Positions 1 to 9,465 of a stretch of 64,000 nucleotides of DNA are shown piece after piece (positions within the stretch are counted from its first letter, which is position 1; every line of letters starts with the position of its first letter). The position numbers and the translations under genes were made by a program. Under the pieces are notes generated by a model. That model had not been told where the DNA came from and ran no database searches. It saw nothing but the letters and a program-made list of their open reading frames with translations. Source of the DNA: Chitinophaga sp. 180180018-3 (lineage in GTDB: Bacteria; Bacteroidota; Bacteroidia; Chitinophagales; Chitinophagaceae); contig NZ_CP140772.1 of the NCBI RefSeq assembly GCF_037893185.1, positions 5,332,001 to 5,396,000 of the forward strand, read 5' to 3'.

Positions 1-1
1 G

Positions 2-595
2 AGCAAAGAAAGAATGGCCCGGGAGAAAGAGGAACTGAGGAAGAAGATCCTGGATGCTTCACTCGAAATTATTATTGCCGAAGGCTGCGAAGCGCTGAGC
101 ATGCGCAAAATAGCGGACCGGATAGAATATGCTGCGCCTACCCTTTATGAATACTTTAAGAATAAGGACCAGATCATGACCGAGCTAACGGGAAGAGGTT
201 ATACGATACTGTCCGACGAAATCCGGAAGGCGCTGGAGAAAAAGGGGGATGCGGAAACGAGGCTCCGGGCAATGTGGACGGCCTATTGGCGTTTCGGCTT
301 CAAACATACAGAGCTCTACCGGCTGATGTACGGTGTTAAGGTAAGCTGCCCCAAACCCAAAGGAACGGTAGCCAACATCGACCGGCCACAGGAAATGTTT
401 ACCCGGGTAATCGGCGAACTCCTGCCGGATAGCCAGCCTGTGAAGGGAGAAGCGGAAAGATGGTATTATGCTTTATGGTCGCTCGTACACGGACTAATTG
501 CCATCAATCTCACCAATGTGGAACTCGCAGATAAAATGAACAGGCAGATACTGGAAGATGCAATGGGAGGATTGATAAGGAGCATCCGGCATTAG
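2..595 (+). CDS. TetR/AcrR family transcriptional regulator (5' end outside window)
   Basis: The N-terminal half is a TetR-type DNA-binding domain: a helix-turn-helix follows LRKKILDAS and contains SMRKIADRIEYAAPTLYEYF. The C-terminal part (AMWTAYWRFGFKHTELYRLMYGV) resembles the WHG-type ligand domain. The first ATG in the window is at 14, but the frame is open to the left edge and reads S-K-E-R-M. Family members usually have such a basic leader before the REKEELR segment, so the true start is probably just outside the window. Its target is not evident; the next gene is convergent. Confidence 0.85.
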   Translation, partial: SKERMAREKEELRKKILDASLEIIIAEGCEALSMRKIADRIEYAAPTLYEYFKNKDQIMTELTGRGYTILSDEIRKALEKKGDAETRLRAMWTAYWRFGFKHTELYRLMYGVKVSCPKPKGTVANIDRPQEMFTRVIGELLPDSQPVKGEAERWYYALWSLVHGLIAINLTNVELADKMNRQILEDAMGGLIRSIRH

Positions 596-712
596 TGGAT
601 GAGCAAATGAAACGTGATTCCTTTCATCCTGCTGGTTTAATTTATACGCCACTTTAAGCGTGGGCGCAGTCCACCGTTTCAAAGAGAACCAGCTGCTGGC
701 AGCAGTTAACTA

Positions 713-1381
713 TTAATCAAGCAGATGTTTCATGTATTCTTCGGAATTACATCCTCCCAGGTCCAGCATGCCGTTCATGGCATCCCAGTAGCAGGTTTTG
801 GATATTCCTGTGGTGTTCAGCAGAATCAGAAAATGATAATCGGGCGCCAGCAGTATCAGTTTGTTTTCTTTATCCAGCTTCCAGTATAAGCCATTGGTGG
901 TGTTCGGATTTTTTATTCCCTGGCCGTAAAGCCCTGTCAGCGTATTCCTGATCACCGGCAATTGCGCATCCGTCATTTCTATCAGGCATCCATTGATGGT
1001 TCCGTCGGCCTGCTCCTTTTTGAGCATTGCAGAAAGTTCGTCTGCGTTACTTACCCGTTCCATTTCCATATGACCGCCACCGCCACGCATCGATGCCTGG
1101 ATTTTTTTCCGGTAGGCCGGGGATGTTAATTTGAAAATGACAGTAGCACTATCCAGCGGAATGTTGTTGAAACTATAGCTGTCGGTAACTGCATTGGTCA
1201 GTATCATGGCATCCGGCACTTCAACGGTCGACATGCCTACAGTAATGCCCTTGCTTTTCCATCTTACCAGGTCTTTCACCTGTTCATTCAAATGCAGTGT
1301 GGACAGGTCGATACGGGATTCTGGTTTGCAGCTGCCCAGTAATATGGCTGAAAGCAGCGTGATAGCGATCCTTCTGTGCAT
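713..1381 (-). CDS. Putative lipoprotein, function unknown
   Basis: 222 residues. The N-terminus MHRRIAITLLSAILLGSCKPES has a basic start, a hydrophobic stretch and a lipobox (LLGSC), so it is predicted to be exported and lipid-anchored at about Cys18. The rest is soluble with no motif I recognise. It is convergent with the TetR gene and lies about 100 bases from the next minus-strand gene upstream. Function is not inferred. Confidence 0.6.
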   Translation of the reverse strand: MHRRIAITLLSAILLGSCKPESRIDLSTLHLNEQVKDLVRWKSKGITVGMSTVEVPDAMILTNAVTDSYSFNNIPLDSATVIFKLTSPAYRKKIQASMRGGGGHMEMERVSNADELSAMLKKEQADGTINGCLIEMTDAQLPVIRNTLTGLYGQGIKNPNTTNGLYWKLDKENKLILLAPDYHFLILLNTTGISKTCYWDAMNGMLDLGGCNSEEYMKHLLD

Positions 1382-1488
1382 AGTTCTTTACAGGTTGTTA
1401 TTTTGATCAGCCGATTGATTTGGTTGAATACAATGATCATAAATTTATCATTATTTTCTCTGATAAATTCATTCGTCTGAACATATTG

Positions 1489-2280
1489 TTACTTTTGATT
1501 CCCTCCCGGCCTGATTCTCTGTACTATGCCATAAATCGCAATGAGATAACATGCAATATTGATACCTGCCACCAGCACCACCATCATAGACAATCCTTCT
1601 TTCCGGTAGCCGCGGTAAACTGCAAAAGTAAATATCGGGCAAAGCAGGAGCATCACGATATAGAACCAGGTATTCCGGGGACCGGTTTGCTGCCGCGGAG
1701 GCGGCGCAGACGGGCGAATACGGTCCCTTGACCGCATAGCGGCCTGGTAGCTACCGGAATCGAATCCCGCTACGGAAAAGCCACTCCCATTGCCAATAAG
1801 ATCGTCTGTCCAGTAACCAAGACCTGCTATCGCAGCATCATTTTGTTTTATACCTTGTATGACTTTGCTCAGATAGTCCAGCAATTCGGTTACGGAGGTG
1901 AAATTGGAAAAAGCGATGATATCGAGACTGATACCCTCGTTTGTTTGTTTTATTAAATCGGCGAGGTAATTCCTGAAATCTTCAAACAGCTGCAGGGCGC
2001 CGGGATAATGCGTTTGCAGGAAACGCTGCATATCGCGGGCATTATTCCCGAATTGCGCGGGGCTGATCAGGAGTTCGGAGGAAGGCAATGCCGCATCGTC
2101 CGGTTCTTCAGCATCCGGATCGTCATAGGCCTTTTCGATTGTCAGCCAATCGCTCTTATGCCGGTGCAGCATTTCTTCATCCAGCAGCCCGATCCAGAAG
2201 ACCGGAAGCGAATTATTAGCCTCAAACAGGCAGTCATTTTCCTGAGGTGTTCGCAAATAGAGATAACTTCTATGTCCCAT
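1489..2280 (-). CDS. Hypothetical protein with two C-terminal membrane helices
   Basis: 263 residues. The N-terminal 200 residues are soluble and acidic, with no recognised motif. Two hydrophobic helices near the end (WFYIVMLLLCPIFTFAVYRG and MMVVLVAGINIACYLIAIYG) suggest a tail-anchored membrane protein with its bulk on one side. It shares strand with the two membrane genes at 2369-3775, but an 88-base gap separates it from them, so co-transcription is uncertain. Confidence 0.5.
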   Translation of the reverse strand: MGHRSYLYLRTPQENDCLFEANNSLPVFWIGLLDEEMLHRHKSDWLTIEKAYDDPDAEEPDDAALPSSELLISPAQFGNNARDMQRFLQTHYPGALQLFEDFRNYLADLIKQTNEGISLDIIAFSNFTSVTELLDYLSKVIQGIKQNDAAIAGLGYWTDDLIGNGSGFSVAGFDSGSYQAAMRSRDRIRPSAPPPRQQTGPRNTWFYIVMLLLCPIFTFAVYRGYRKEGLSMMVVLVAGINIACYLIAIYGIVQRIRPGGNQK

Positions 2281-2368
2281 AAGGTGTATTTGGAGGAACT
2301 GATAAACCTGTTCAAAGATGCCTATTTAAGGTTAATGCAGGTTAATAATCATCAGCATGACAAGTTCA

Positions 2369-3334
2369 TTATATACCTTTCTCGGCTCTTTCTTTTTCTA
2401 CCTGCAAGATATTGTGCTGAATATCTTTCATGATCCACCTGGCCCACCAGCTTGCGTAAAAATTAAAAGTAGTTGTTAATTTAAAATGACTGTAAAGATG
2501 TAGTCTGTACGTTGTATCATTCAATTTTTCGAGCTCGTAAGTGCCATTCAGTACATCAAAATACTTTCCACCGATTACTACATGATCATCCATTGTTGTA
2601 GAAGGGATCTCGTAGGGATATGCCTTGATGGAAAAAACCATTTTTTTCTGTTCTTCATATGCCGATACTGTTTCGTGAAAAACAAGTCCACCGGTAAATA
2701 TGGCCTTCCGGTAAGCGCCCACTCCGTTAAAATTCAATTCTGCCTTCACCGGCCGGGGAAAGCCGAGTGCTCTTGTGAGCCAACCTTTATCCTGTTCGGC
2801 GGAAATTGCTTTCACCCTCGTTACGTTGTTCCAGATCCTTTCTGCGGGCGCATGAATATCGATATACGTATAGGCTTCATAGGTACCCGGAATTTCTCCC
2901 ACCAGTTTTTCCACCGGTGCAGCCATAAATGGCAGGAGCGCAAATAAAGAGATATAGCGTTTATTTTCCTTATCGCGTGATTTCAGATAGCCGCCAATGA
3001 AACCTCCGAGAGAAGCCGCCAGCAGGAAAAGCGGCAGTACCATCAGCCAACAGGCCCATCCCTCCAGCGCCAGTGCCAGCGTGATTACAAAAAATATACA
3101 GATCGGTATCCAGGGTGCGAAAAAGCGATATACCGGTTTTCTGGCCTGTTCAACATTTGAAAAATACACTGTTAGAATACCGACGATCACCGGCAGGAAA
3201 AACAGGAAGGATACCGACATTACCCTAAAGAGGCCGTCCCAGGTGTCAACCCCGAAAAGCAACCTCAGTATAATCGCATAAAGCACCGCAATACCTATCG
3301 CAATAAGTAATGCTTTTTGTCCTTTGCTCATCAT
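2369..3334 (-). CDS. Membrane protein with C-terminal SRPBCC-like domain
   Basis: 321 residues. The first ~130 residues hold about four hydrophobic segments (for example ALLIAIGIAVLYAIILRLLF). The rest, from YTYIDIHAPAERIWNNVTRV onward, reads like a START/SRPBCC (polyketide cyclase-like) fold, which usually binds a hydrophobic ligand. The start codon directly abuts the stop codon of the DUF3592-like gene at 3335 (TAG then ATG), so the two are almost certainly translated from one message. The ligand is unknown. Confidence 0.6.
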   Translation of the reverse strand: MMSKGQKALLIAIGIAVLYAIILRLLFGVDTWDGLFRVMSVSFLFFLPVIVGILTVYFSNVEQARKPVYRFFAPWIPICIFFVITLALALEGWACWLMVLPLFLLAASLGGFIGGYLKSRDKENKRYISLFALLPFMAAPVEKLVGEIPGTYEAYTYIDIHAPAERIWNNVTRVKAISAEQDKGWLTRALGFPRPVKAELNFNGVGAYRKAIFTGGLVFHETVSAYEEQKKMVFSIKAYPYEIPSTTMDDHVVIGGKYFDVLNGTYELEKLNDTTYRLHLYSHFKLTTTFNFYASWWARWIMKDIQHNILQVEKERAEKGI

Positions 3335-3775
3335 CTATTTCAGAAAATTCACCGCCAGATAATATCCACCTCCTATCACCAATAGTGGTAATCCCGCGGC
3401 AGTTAGCAAGATAGCCCAATTGAAAATACCGAAATAACTCAGCATTCTCACTGTTTGGGGATCGTCGGGATGATAGATGAGCATTTGCTGCTCTCCTACC
3501 GACCACGCCGATGGACTGCTCGACATATTCAGATGGTATTTGTACTCTTCATTGTTACTGGTTCTGAATGTAAAGACGGGGCTATAGAACCTGCCGTCCG
3601 CATCATTGTATTCGGTTAATTCAGTAACGGTGCCCATTGCCTTTTCACCTGTGTGCAGGAAGAAAAGGGATTTCCTGAGAAAAAGACAGGCAAGGATTAA
3701 CATCAGGCCCCCCAGGGCGAGCATCAGGCTATAGTACCACATAGGTGTTGCTTTATTGTTTAAGGGTTTAAACAT
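3335..3775 (-). CDS. DUF3592-like membrane protein
   Basis: 146 residues: an N-terminal membrane helix (MWYYSLMLALGGLMLILACL), a central extracytoplasmic beta-rich segment containing TFRTSNNEEYKYHL and LIYHPDDPQTVRML, and a C-terminal helix pair. The arrangement and the YHPDDP-like motif match the DUF3592 family as I know it. It is the first gene of a two-gene unit with the SRPBCC-like membrane protein that begins at its stop codon. No biochemical role is known. Confidence 0.65.
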   Translation of the reverse strand: MFKPLNNKATPMWYYSLMLALGGLMLILACLFLRKSLFFLHTGEKAMGTVTELTEYNDADGRFYSPVFTFRTSNNEEYKYHLNMSSSPSAWSVGEQQMLIYHPDDPQTVRMLSYFGIFNWAILLTAAGLPLLVIGGGYYLAVNFLK

Positions 3776-3809
3776 GACCTAAAGATACGGGATTGTGCGG
3801 ACGTATCGA

Positions 3810-4703
3810 TCAATGCTGACTCCTGAACTCTTTGGGCGACATCCCTGTCTTATTCCTGAACAGCTTCGTAAAATGAGACGGATGCTGAAACCCCAGATCA
3901 TAGGCAATTTCACTGATTGGGTTGCTGGTACTCCATAACAACAATTTTGCTTTATCCACCAGCTTTAAATGAATGTGCTCCTGTGTTGATTTACCCGTAT
4001 ATTTTTGCAACAGATCAGCAAGATAATTCGCCGACAGGTTCAGTTGCAGAGCAAAATACTTTACATCGGGAACTCCGGATTCAATAAGGGAATCACCCGT
4101 GAAATAATCATTTAAAAGTCTGTCGAATTTCCCGACAATATCATTGCCCGATCTTACTCTTGTCAGAAACTGACGATCATAGAACCTTGAGCTGTAAGAC
4201 AGCAACAACTCGAGGTTAGTCAGGATGAGATTGTAGGAGTGAGTATCCAGGTTCATGGATATCTCCCTTTGAATATTTAAAAGGCAATCCTGCAGGATCT
4301 TCCCTTCTGTATCTGAAATATGCAGGGCTTCATTGGCATCATAGCCCCAAAAAGAATAGGTGGTTAATTGATGTCCTTTACCACTGGCATGTAAAAAATC
4401 AGGATGGATATAAAGCCCCCAGCCTTCTACCCTGTTCTCGATCCCGGGCGACAACACCTGGTAAGGCGCTGTAAACATCAATGTACCTTCCGAAAAATCG
4501 TAGCTGGTGTGGCCGTACTTAAAGGAGCCTTCCACTTTTTTGCAGGCAACGGAATACATGTCCATCCGGTATAAAGCCCCGGGCTTTCTATGCGAACGGT
4601 CTACTTTTGCCAGATCTACCACTGATATTAAAGGATGCAGTGGCTTATGATAATGAAAGAAATCGTGCAGATCAGCAATTGATTTGATATCTACGTACTC
4701 CAT
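3810..4703 (-). CDS. AraC family transcriptional regulator
   Basis: 297 residues. The N-terminal ~190 residues form a probable cupin-like sensor domain. The C-terminal ~100 residues carry two helix-turn-helix motifs typical of AraC, ending in ISEIAYDLGFQHPSHFTKLF and RNKTGMSPKEFR. It lies 55 bases downstream of the SDR gene at 4759-5511 on the same strand. This is a common arrangement in Chitinophagaceae, where the regulator often controls the neighbouring oxidoreductase; that link is inferred. Confidence 0.85.
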   Translation of the reverse strand: MEYVDIKSIADLHDFFHYHKPLHPLISVVDLAKVDRSHRKPGALYRMDMYSVACKKVEGSFKYGHTSYDFSEGTLMFTAPYQVLSPGIENRVEGWGLYIHPDFLHASGKGHQLTTYSFWGYDANEALHISDTEGKILQDCLLNIQREISMNLDTHSYNLILTNLELLLSYSSRFYDRQFLTRVRSGNDIVGKFDRLLNDYFTGDSLIESGVPDVKYFALQLNLSANYLADLLQKYTGKSTQEHIHLKLVDKAKLLLWSTSNPISEIAYDLGFQHPSHFTKLFRNKTGMSPKEFRSQH

Positions 4704-4758
4704 CTCGCATTGATTTAGATGCCGGATACAAAGCTATCAAAAATAAATCAGCCATCTG

Positions 4759-5511
4759 TCAGATAAAGATTCCACCACCAACTTCAATACGCTGCGCATT
4801 CACAAAACGGCTATCGTCCGATAGCATGGCTGCTACAAAAACGCCCACATCTTCTGCTTCTCCCAGCCGGCCTAATGCTGTCACGCCGGCAATCTGCTGA
4901 CGTTGACTCTCATCCCCTTTACCACCTCCAAATTCCGTATCTATGGCACCGGGCGCAACGGTATTGACACGGATCCTTCGGGAAGCATATTCCTTAGCAA
5001 AGTACCTGGTTAGCCCTTCCACGGCCGATTTGATTGCCCCGTATACAGCCACTCCGGGAAAAGCAAACCGGGCAAGTCCGGAAGAGATATTAATGATTTG
5101 CCCGCCATCCTCTATAAGCGGCATCAGCTTTTGCGTCACAAAAAATACACCTTTGAAGTTCACGCTTACGAGTTGGTCGAAGATGGCTTCGGTAGTATCT
5201 TTAATCAGCGTCCGCTGGGCGATGCCCGCATTGTTGACGAGGTAGCTGAATTGTTCCGAGTTCCACTCCTGCTTAAGCACCTGCCGGACTTCTGCAACAA
5301 AATCATCCAGCGACACCATATTAGCGGTATCCAGTTTTACGGCCACCGCCCTGCCACCGTTTTTGTTGATCGCTGCAGCTACAGCGGTTCCTTCTTCCGG
5401 ATGGCTGTTATAAGTAAGAATAACGCCCATACCACGTTTCGCGGCATTCAATGCAATGCTTTTCCCAATACCCCGGCTGCCACCAGTTATAATTGCGATC
5501 TTTGTATTCAT
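4759..5511 (-). CDS. SDR family NAD(P)-dependent oxidoreductase
   Basis: 250 residues, the normal length for a classical short-chain dehydrogenase. Visible motifs are the dinucleotide-binding TGGSRGIGKSIA near the start, NNAG in the middle, a catalytic Ser in ISSGLARFAF and the YGAIK (YxxxK) pair, then PGAIDTEFGG. Substrate cannot be read from sequence. It is co-oriented with, and immediately upstream of, an AraC regulator. Confidence 0.85.
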   Translation of the reverse strand: MNTKIAIITGGSRGIGKSIALNAAKRGMGVILTYNSHPEEGTAVAAAINKNGGRAVAVKLDTANMVSLDDFVAEVRQVLKQEWNSEQFSYLVNNAGIAQRTLIKDTTEAIFDQLVSVNFKGVFFVTQKLMPLIEDGGQIINISSGLARFAFPGVAVYGAIKSAVEGLTRYFAKEYASRRIRVNTVAPGAIDTEFGGGKGDESQRQQIAGVTALGRLGEAEDVGVFVAAMLSDDSRFVNAQRIEVGGGIFI

Positions 5512-5750
5512 GATAAATTAGTTTTGCAACACAAAGCTCCAACGATTCGCAGTGGCTTACTTATATGTTTAAGGAAAAGACTTATACATTTCTCTGATGG
5601 CCTGAAGGGCGCTGCCTGTCTATAAATCAGTAAAAAATTGCTTTGTTACATGTATATTAGTAACCAGTTTTAGCAAGATGTATTTCATGCTATAGCAGTC
5701 CCTGCCAAACGGACGGTGGAAAGCGATCTTCAAAACCTAAACGAATCCAC

Positions 5751-6206
5751 ATGAAACAGGAAATCGAAAAAAGAACATTCGTAACTGTTCAAAAAAACTT
5801 CCATACTTCCGCAGAAGAAGTTTTTGATGCGTGGCTCAACACCGGGTTGCTCGGGAAATGGATGTTTGGCCCAAGCGTCAGGGAGGAAACAATTGTTAGC
5901 CTTACCAATGATCCACACCCTGGTGGTAAGTTCAGCTATAAAGTAAAAAGAGGCGACCTGGTGCTCGACCATATTGGCACTTACCTGGAAATAGAAAGGC
6001 CTGCACGCCTCGTTTTCACCTGGGGTGTTGATATTGATTCAGGAGACGACAGCATTGTCACCATTCAGATTCAACCCGTTGAAAACGGCTGCACACTGTC
6101 TCTGCAGCATGATATGGATATCAAATGGGAACCTTATGCAGATCGCACAAAAGCATCATGGGCCTTCATGCTGAATCGCCTGGAGGAGCGCATGCCAGGC
6201 ATTTAA
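5751..6206 (+). CDS. SRPBCC / AHSA1-like domain protein
   Basis: 151 residues. The pattern TVQKNFHTSAEEVFDAWLN, then GLLGKWMFGP, then a C-terminal WAFMLNRLEE helix is characteristic of the activator-of-Hsp90 ATPase-like (AHSA1/START) family: an N-terminal strand, a helix, and a long C-terminal helix that closes a hydrophobic cavity. Stand-alone members in Bacteroidota are mostly uncharacterised. It is a single gene, convergent with the rifamycin phosphotransferase gene 6 bases away. Confidence 0.75.
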   Translation: MKQEIEKRTFVTVQKNFHTSAEEVFDAWLNTGLLGKWMFGPSVREETIVSLTNDPHPGGKFSYKVKRGDLVLDHIGTYLEIERPARLVFTWGVDIDSGDDSIVTIQIQPVENGCTLSLQHDMDIKWEPYADRTKASWAFMLNRLEERMPGI

Positions 6207-6212
6207 AATCAG

Positions 6213-8828
6213 TTATAATATTTCCACATATCCATCTGTTCCATTCACCCGGATCCGCTGGCCATCGCGGATCAATTTAGTAGCATGTTCTACTCCAACC
6301 ACTCCTGGCAAACCGTACTCACGTGCAATAACTGCTCCATGCGTCATCAAGCCGCCTACTTCGGTGATCAGGCCCCTGATCGATAAAAACAAGGGCGTCC
6401 AACTGGGATCGGTAAAAGAGGTCACCAGTATGTCTCCATCTTCCAGATCAGCATCCTCCATATTCAGGATAACACGTGCACGCCCTTCTATAACACCGGA
6501 GGATACCGGCAGCCCTACAATTGCGTTAGCCGGAAGATTTTCCCGCTTGTACTCCCCTGTAACAATCTCTCCGTCAGAGGTTATCACCCGCGGTGGATTT
6601 AATTTTTCATATAGCCTGTATTCATTTTTACGCTGGCGAATCAGCTGGTAATCCAGTGTATGCGTTCGCGTTACTTCACGCAATTCTTCCAAAGTAAGAT
6701 AGTATATATCCTCTTTCTCCTGAATTACGTTGGTGCGTACGAGTTGTACCGCTTCTTTCAGTAACGCCTGTTTATAGATAATGTAATGGCTTACAATACT
6801 GTATTTGGGGTATTCCCTGTAACCGGCTAAACTCCGTACCAGATGGATCATTCGCTCAGTTTCTGCTGCTTTTTCCGTTCCATCCGGTAATTGCTTCAGC
6901 TGATCCAGTAACGTTTGTTCCTTTCGCTGTGCATCCTGTTTTCCCTGTTCAAATTTCCGGGTACTGGCACGTGGTTCAAAATTTTTGATATTACTGAGGA
7001 TCAAAGGCACCAGGATAGCAGGCTTCTCACACCAGCGCGTTCTGGTAATATCAATTTCCCCGGCGCATCGCATACCGTATCTATCGAGAAAATCAGTAAT
7101 CGCCTGCTGAGTTTCCTGTCCTCCATGAAACCCGGGCAGTTCATTCAAAAAGTTATCATCTTTCGTGTGTTGCAGATATGCTATTACTTCCGGATAAGGA
7201 CGAATGACATCTGCCACATCCAATAACGCCAGCCCCATTTCTGAAGTAATATTATTGGGCACTGATTGAGAAAGCGTGTCGGCCACATTCTTTTCGTTCA
7301 GCCACTCCTTCATTTTATCATTGATCCATGCGGCTGCATTCATAGCTGTTACAATCACCCCCAGGCTCTGCGATTCCAGGAAAAACTTCCTTAAGTTTCT
7401 TGTGTCTTCTATGATAAAATCAATCAGCTCTGCCCCAGACTTCGTTTGTATGTTATGCTTTAGCTCATTTATCAAAGCCTGACTACTGCTGATCAGGTCA
7501 GATACAACTGCAGGATCATATTCATTCAGTGCCTGAAAATCCATGAGTGACCGGCCGCTGCCTGGTTCCTGGTCTTTTACGTCATCTGGTGGTAACTGCT
7601 TTATAAAATCATTCCGCTTTAAAATGGTCATCAATGCATCCTTTATGAGCGGGTCAGATTTGCCCAGCACATCCACCACCATATCTCTTTTTACAGGAGA
7701 AGCCAGTTCTGGTGCCACATCTACAAACAATCTTCCTGCAGCTACATACATAGGCCGGGTTGCCAAGCGGAATAACGACCAACCCAAAGGTCTCATGGGA
7801 TCAGTCATCATTTGCTGATGCCCCACAGATACATAAACATGGTTCTCTTCATCATTCGCCTCGGGAACCGGGTATAAAGTAGTAATGGGCCTGCTCTGGA
7901 CTATATAAAACGTATCATCCGACAGGCACCATTCAATATCCTGTGGCTGCCCGAAATGAGCTTCTATTTCCCTGCCAGTCTGCTCCAATTGTAAGATCTG
8001 TTCATCTGTCAGTGCAGGATTGTTCTGCAGTTCAGGTTGTATCGGTTGTTCTTTTGTGCCGCCATCTTTCAGGGGATAGATAGCCAGTTTTTTGGCAGAT
8101 ATCTTTTTATCGGTCACCCTGCCGCTGCGAACTTTATAGACGTCTGCATTCACCAATCCCGACACCAGGGCCTCGCCCAGGCCGAAGCTGGCATCGATGG
8201 ATACCACCTTTCTGTTGGAAGTGACCGGATCGGCAGTGAATAAAATACCCGCTGCCTCCGGAAATATCATTTGCTGAACTACTACAGCCAGCTGAACTTT
8301 GCGGTGATCGAATCCATGCTGTAACCGGTACATGATTGCACGCTCCGTAAACAGGGATGCCCAGCATTTGCTGATATGCTGCAGAATAGCGGCTTTTCCG
8401 ATGATGTTTAAGTAGGTATCATGCTGTCCTGCAAAAGATGCGGTTGGTAAATCTTCGGCGGTTGCGCTGGATCGAACAGCATACGCAGCTCCTTCTTCAA
8501 ACCGGGATAGCTGCCGGAAAATTTCATCCACAATATCCCGGGGGATAGCTGCTTCTTCAATAAGCTTACGAATTCCGGTACTTAATGCGCTGATTTGATG
8601 CCGGCTATCGACCTTCAGCAACGCCAGCTGCTCCAATAATCTATTGATCAACGGAATTTCCACAATGATCCTCTCAAAGGCCTCCGTGGTTATACAAAAG
8701 CCATCGGGTACATGAATGCCGTTGATCCCCGAAAGCTCCCCCAGGTTCGCTCCTTTTCCTCCGGCCACGGCCAGCTTTGTTCTGTCAATTTCCCGAAAAC
8801 TTAGTACAAATGAACCCTTACTGATCAT
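6213..8828 (-). CDS. rph: Rifamycin phosphotransferase (PEP-synthase-like)
   Basis: 871 residues, the length of known rifampin phosphotransferases (about 865). Three parts are visible: an N-terminal ATP-grasp domain beginning AVAGGKGANLGEL and containing YAVRSSATAEDLPTASFAGQ; a central rifamycin-binding-like domain starting near TDPMRPLGWSLF and GRLFVDVAPEL; and a C-terminal swivelling phosphohistidine domain with GGLMTHGAVIAREYG, His at about residue 830. Known Rph enzymes use ATP to phosphorylate rifamycins on an ansa hydroxyl, which inactivates them. The gene follows a MarR gene by 27 bases and probably shares its promoter and operator. A generic PEP synthase is less likely because of length and the central domain. 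Confidence 0.82.
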   Translation of the reverse strand: MISKGSFVLSFREIDRTKLAVAGGKGANLGELSGINGIHVPDGFCITTEAFERIIVEIPLINRLLEQLALLKVDSRHQISALSTGIRKLIEEAAIPRDIVDEIFRQLSRFEEGAAYAVRSSATAEDLPTASFAGQHDTYLNIIGKAAILQHISKCWASLFTERAIMYRLQHGFDHRKVQLAVVVQQMIFPEAAGILFTADPVTSNRKVVSIDASFGLGEALVSGLVNADVYKVRSGRVTDKKISAKKLAIYPLKDGGTKEQPIQPELQNNPALTDEQILQLEQTGREIEAHFGQPQDIEWCLSDDTFYIVQSRPITTLYPVPEANDEENHVYVSVGHQQMMTDPMRPLGWSLFRLATRPMYVAAGRLFVDVAPELASPVKRDMVVDVLGKSDPLIKDALMTILKRNDFIKQLPPDDVKDQEPGSGRSLMDFQALNEYDPAVVSDLISSSQALINELKHNIQTKSGAELIDFIIEDTRNLRKFFLESQSLGVIVTAMNAAAWINDKMKEWLNEKNVADTLSQSVPNNITSEMGLALLDVADVIRPYPEVIAYLQHTKDDNFLNELPGFHGGQETQQAITDFLDRYGMRCAGEIDITRTRWCEKPAILVPLILSNIKNFEPRASTRKFEQGKQDAQRKEQTLLDQLKQLPDGTEKAAETERMIHLVRSLAGYREYPKYSIVSHYIIYKQALLKEAVQLVRTNVIQEKEDIYYLTLEELREVTRTHTLDYQLIRQRKNEYRLYEKLNPPRVITSDGEIVTGEYKRENLPANAIVGLPVSSGVIEGRARVILNMEDADLEDGDILVTSFTDPSWTPLFLSIRGLITEVGGLMTHGAVIAREYGLPGVVGVEHATKLIRDGQRIRVNGTDGYVEIL

Positions 8829-8855
8829 ATTTGGATGTTTTCTTGTTTGCTGCTT

Positions 8856-9311
8856 TTATTTACTGTTCAGCGTGTTGGTGGTATCATTCATTATTTCGAT
8901 CGCTTTTGAGAAGTAGGTTTCTATGACTTTCATCTCTTCATTTGTAAACGAAGCCATCAATTTTTCTGTTTTGCTCCGGAATTCCTTATAAAGCGGTTCA
9001 AAAAGTGCCATTATTTTTTTTGTGTTGGGCACGATGATGACTTTTCGCCTGTCGTTTTCAGCGAATTGCCTTTTCACCAGTTTTTTCTTCTCAAACCTGT
9101 CTATCAACCCCGTGATAGCACCGGTAGTCAGACCCGTTAACCCGGAGAGTTCGCCTGCGGTCATTGCTCCTTTCACTATTAAAAAACCCAGGTACTTATG
9201 GTCAGTCCCTGACAGCCCGGCCTTTCGGCCAATGGCTTCGTGCATATGAATAGAGGTATAGGCGTATGACTGGCTGAGTTTTCTCACCCGGGTGATGATG
9301 TCGTCGTTCAT
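8856..9311 (-). CDS. MarR family transcriptional regulator
   Basis: 151 residues. The winged helix is visible as MTAGELSGLTGLTTGAITGLIDRFEKKKLV followed by the wing AENDRRKVIIV, with dimerisation helices at both ends. It is the first gene of an apparent two-gene unit with the rph-like gene. A perfect palindrome sits 20 bases upstream of its start, which suggests autorepression with a drug or related ligand as inducer. Direct control of rph is inferred from gene order. Confidence 0.88.
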   Translation of the reverse strand: MNDDIITRVRKLSQSYAYTSIHMHEAIGRKAGLSGTDHKYLGFLIVKGAMTAGELSGLTGLTTGAITGLIDRFEKKKLVKRQFAENDRRKVIIVPNTKKIMALFEPLYKEFRSKTEKLMASFTNEEMKVIETYFSKAIEIMNDTTNTLNSK

Positions 9312-9331
9312 TTTATATCTTACTAAATAAA

Positions 9332-9350
9332 TATCTTAGTTACTAAGATA
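9332..9350. promoter_or_regulatory. Probable MarR operator (perfect inverted repeat)
   Basis: TATCTTAG-TTA-CTAAGATA is an 8-base perfect inverted repeat with a 3-base centre, 20 bases upstream of the MarR start codon. This is the size and spacing of typical MarR operators. A further half-site-like copy, TATCTTAC, lies at 9316-9323, between the palindrome and the start codon. Both would overlap the promoter or early transcript. Confidence 0.7.
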
Positions 9351-9465
9351 ATACAAAATAACAAGGGAGAAAAATAATTTGAGGAAGATGTGAGAAAAGG
9401 GAAAAAGAGGTTAACAGAACAGGATTCATTTCCTCCGTGTCATTACAGCTTAAAATGCTGCCGGT

